From Haloarcula marismortui ATCC 43049 (GTDB taxonomy: Archaea > Halobacteriota > Halobacteria > Halobacteriales > Haloarculaceae), in NCBI RefSeq assembly GCF_000011085.1, contig NC_006396.1, positions 806,001-870,000 of the forward strand: 64,000 bases of DNA, written 5' to 3'. A program made the position numbers and the translations under genes. The notes beneath the pieces were generated by a model, which made no database searches, was not told the origin of the DNA, and saw only the letters and a list, made by a program, of their open reading frames with translations. Below are positions 62,324 to 64,000 of this stretch, piece after piece (position 1 is the first letter of the stretch; the number at the start of each line of letters is the position of its first letter).

Positions 62324-64000
62324 GTGGGATTAGCGCCAGGCATACCGACGTGGATTCTCCTCATCGCTTTCGGTATAAATCTGGGAATTGCTGGCATTGC
62401 GATCCGCCGGAGGGGAGTCCGCGGAGCGGTCCCGCTCGCCGCGATAATGGTCTGCGTAGCGGTTTATTCGCTCGGTAACGGCATACTGGCAGCAAGCACG
62501 TCTATGTCGACGTACCGGGCCGGTCTCCTTGTCAAATACCTCGGGTTGCTCGGACTCGGGCCAACGCAGTTCTGGTTCGGGCTGACATACAGCGGCCGGG
62601 AATCGGTTCTCACTCGCCGACGCTGGGCGCTACTGCTCGCTCCGCCGGTCGTCATTTTGGGGTTTGTCGTGACCGCACAGTCACACGACCTGATGTGGAC
62701 CCTCGACGGGTTCGTGCAGGGACCGCCGCTCGCGAATCCAGAGCGCGAGAACGGCCCCATCTTCTGGCTCAATCTCCTGTACCAGTATAGTCTGATAGGG
62801 ACGACGTACGTCATCGTCGCGCTCTTCGGACTCAGGCGGAGCGGTCGGTACCGAACACAGGCGACGTTGATGTTGCTTGGCGGCATTATTCCGCTGATTG
62901 CGAGCGTGGTGTTCGTCTTCGGCAGCGGTCCGATGGGATCCGCAGACCAGACGGCGTTCGCATTCACTTTTACCGGGATTGTCTTCGCGATCGCGCTCTT
63001 TCGCTTTGACCTCCTTGACCTGATGCCCGTCGCGAGGCACACGCTCGTCGAAGAAATGGCCGACCCCGTCTTCGTCGTCGATAAAGACGAGCGGCTTGTC
63101 GACGTAAACGAGACTGGCGCAGCCCTCCTCGACAATGAAGGGACGGCGCTGGGCCGGTCTGCGACGGAGGTCATGCCGTCCTACGACTCGCTACCAGACG
63201 GCGACGACAGTGCCGACGCCGATGTTGTCATCGAGTCCAACAGCGGGCCCCGGTACTTCGATATCAACTGTTCGACGCTCACCGACCAAACTGGCTCAGT
63301 GATCGGAGAACTGCTCATTTACCGTGACGTGACTGAGCGTCGTATCGCGGAAGAGCGGTTTCAGCGACTCATCGAGCGGTCTTCGGACATGGTAACTATA
63401 CTGGACGAGGTCGGGGAGTTCACGTACGTCAGCCAGCCAGTCGAGAAGATACTCGGATACGAGCCGACCGAGCTGGTCGGCGAGAACGTCATTGAATACA
63501 TCCATCCCGATGATAGACGGGATGTTGCTGAGGATTTGGCCAAGTACGTCGACGATTACGGCTACTCTGGCACGTACGTCGTGCGGTTCCGCGACGCAGC
63601 GGGTGGCTGGCGTTTCATCGAAGCGCGCGCGACAAATCTGCTTGCCGACCCGTTCGTCGAGGGCATCGTCCTCAACTCCCGGGACGTGACCGAGCAACTA
63701 CAGCGAAAGCGGAAACTGGAACGGCAGAACGAACGGCTCGACCAGTTTGCGAGCATCGTTGCGCACGACCTCCGGAACCCGCTGAACGTCGCAAGCGGAC
63801 GTCTCAGTCTGCTTGAGCGCGATGTCGATGCTAGCCACGACGCGTCGATCAACGCGATTCAAGAGCAACTCGAGCGTATGGAATCGATTATCGACGACTC
63901 GCCCACGCTGGCTCGCTCAGGTGAAACGGTCACTGAAACAGACGAGGTTGATCTCGAGATGATTGCCTACGATGCCTGGCAGAGCGTCGAGACTGGCGGG
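62324..64000 (+). CDS. histidine kinase with 7TM N-terminus and PAS domains, truncated by window edge
   Basis: The open frame starts at GTG 62324 and runs 559 codons to the window edge. Seven hydrophobic helices form the N-terminal part (7TM histidine-kinase module), then a PAS domain (DPVFVVDKDERLVDVNETGA), a second PAS (SSDMVTILDEVGEFTYVSQP, YIHPDD, then the VLNSRDVTE PAC end) and the H box FASIVAHDLRNPLNVASGR. The ATPase domain lies beyond the edge. The upstream promoter is good; no upstream in-frame ATG is present. Confidence 0.88.
   Translation, partial: MGLAPGIPTWILLIAFGINLGIAGIAIRRRGVRGAVPLAAIMVCVAVYSLGNGILAASTSMSTYRAGLLVKYLGLLGLGPTQFWFGLTYSGRESVLTRRRWALLLAPPVVILGFVVTAQSHDLMWTLDGFVQGPPLANPERENGPIFWLNLLYQYSLIGTTYVIVALFGLRRSGRYRTQATLMLLGGIIPLIASVVFVFGSGPMGSADQTAFAFTFTGIVFAIALFRFDLLDLMPVARHTLVEEMADPVFVVDKDERLVDVNETGAALLDNEGTALGRSATEVMPSYDSLPDGDDSADADVVIESNSGPRYFDINCSTLTDQTGSVIGELLIYRDVTERRIAEERFQRLIERSSDMVTILDEVGEFTYVSQPVEKILGYEPTELVGENVIEYIHPDDRRDVAEDLAKYVDDYGYSGTYVVRFRDAAGGWRFIEARATNLLADPFVEGIVLNSRDVTEQLQRKRKLERQNERLDQFASIVAHDLRNPLNVASGRLSLLERDVDASHDASINAIQEQLERMESIIDDSPTLARSGETVTETDEVDLEMIAYDAWQSVETGG

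Overview
The window reads as the chromosome of a halophilic archaeon (class Halobacteria). Evidence: high G+C coding DNA, strongly acidic proteins, many leaderless genes with an archaeal TATA element about 25-30 bases before the start codon, a Tat lipoprotein, a PGF-CTERM-type surface protein, archaeal pelota/RqcH/Elp3, Lhr-type and Dna2-like helicases, and haloarchaeal transducers and histidine kinases. A stand-alone methylaspartate (glutamate) mutase S subunit together with methylmalonyl-CoA mutase parts fits a Haloarcula-like organism that uses the methylaspartate cycle; the genus is an inference. No rRNA, tRNA or CRISPR array was seen.

Layout. 1-1822: end of an alpha/beta hydrolase, then MeaB-type GTPase and a stand-alone B12-binding mutase subunit. 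2098-7575: envelope glycan genes (GT2, DUF2304, polysaccharide deacetylase, flippase-like protein, GT39-like protein, second GT2). 7711-12347: a transducer translationally coupled to a small three-helix membrane protein, an MFS transporter, a ribbon-helix-helix protein and two small genes. 12558-19649: a five-gene MoxR/DUF58 cluster with three large membrane partners. 19701-29026: DUF2237, a Dna2-like nuclease-helicase, two PH-domain membrane proteins, a Met/Asp-rich Tat lipoprotein, beta-carbonic anhydrase and Lhr helicase. 29123-40151: an aldolase, a membrane-tethered HTH regulator, a methyltransferase, an MBL hydrolase, a GAF histidine kinase, pelota, a DUF4013 membrane protein, an AIR-synthase-like protein, RqcH and a renalase-like FAD enzyme. 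40223-45555: a possible surface-protein remnant, a 1355-residue CARDB-repeat surface protein, and an IS1595-family element directly upstream of it. 45843-54710: Elp3, a 44-residue CxxC protein, a six-helix-type transducer with a His-x-His motif, a cupin, an S1/OB/RecJ-like protein with degraded motifs, small membrane and soluble proteins, and an FMN reductase with a tandem 55-bp repeat at its 3' end. 54839-64000: MamA/GlmS, GNAT, Ca2+/Na+ exchanger, MutY, a PDC/HAMP histidine kinase, an MgtC/DUF4010 membrane protein and a 7TM/PAS histidine kinase cut by the window edge.

Functional themes: surface construction (glycan cluster, CARDB protein), envelope sensing (two transducers, three histidine kinases, a tethered HTH, with no response regulator in the window), B12-dependent carbon metabolism (two small mutase subunits), ribosome rescue (pelota plus RqcH) and DNA repair (MutY, Lhr, Dna2-like, RecJ-like). 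The best candidates for something poorly described are the MoxR/DUF58 membrane cluster, the split three-helix/transducer pair, the membrane-tethered HTH protein, the IS-capped CARDB surface gene and the structured leader before the DUF4013 gene.
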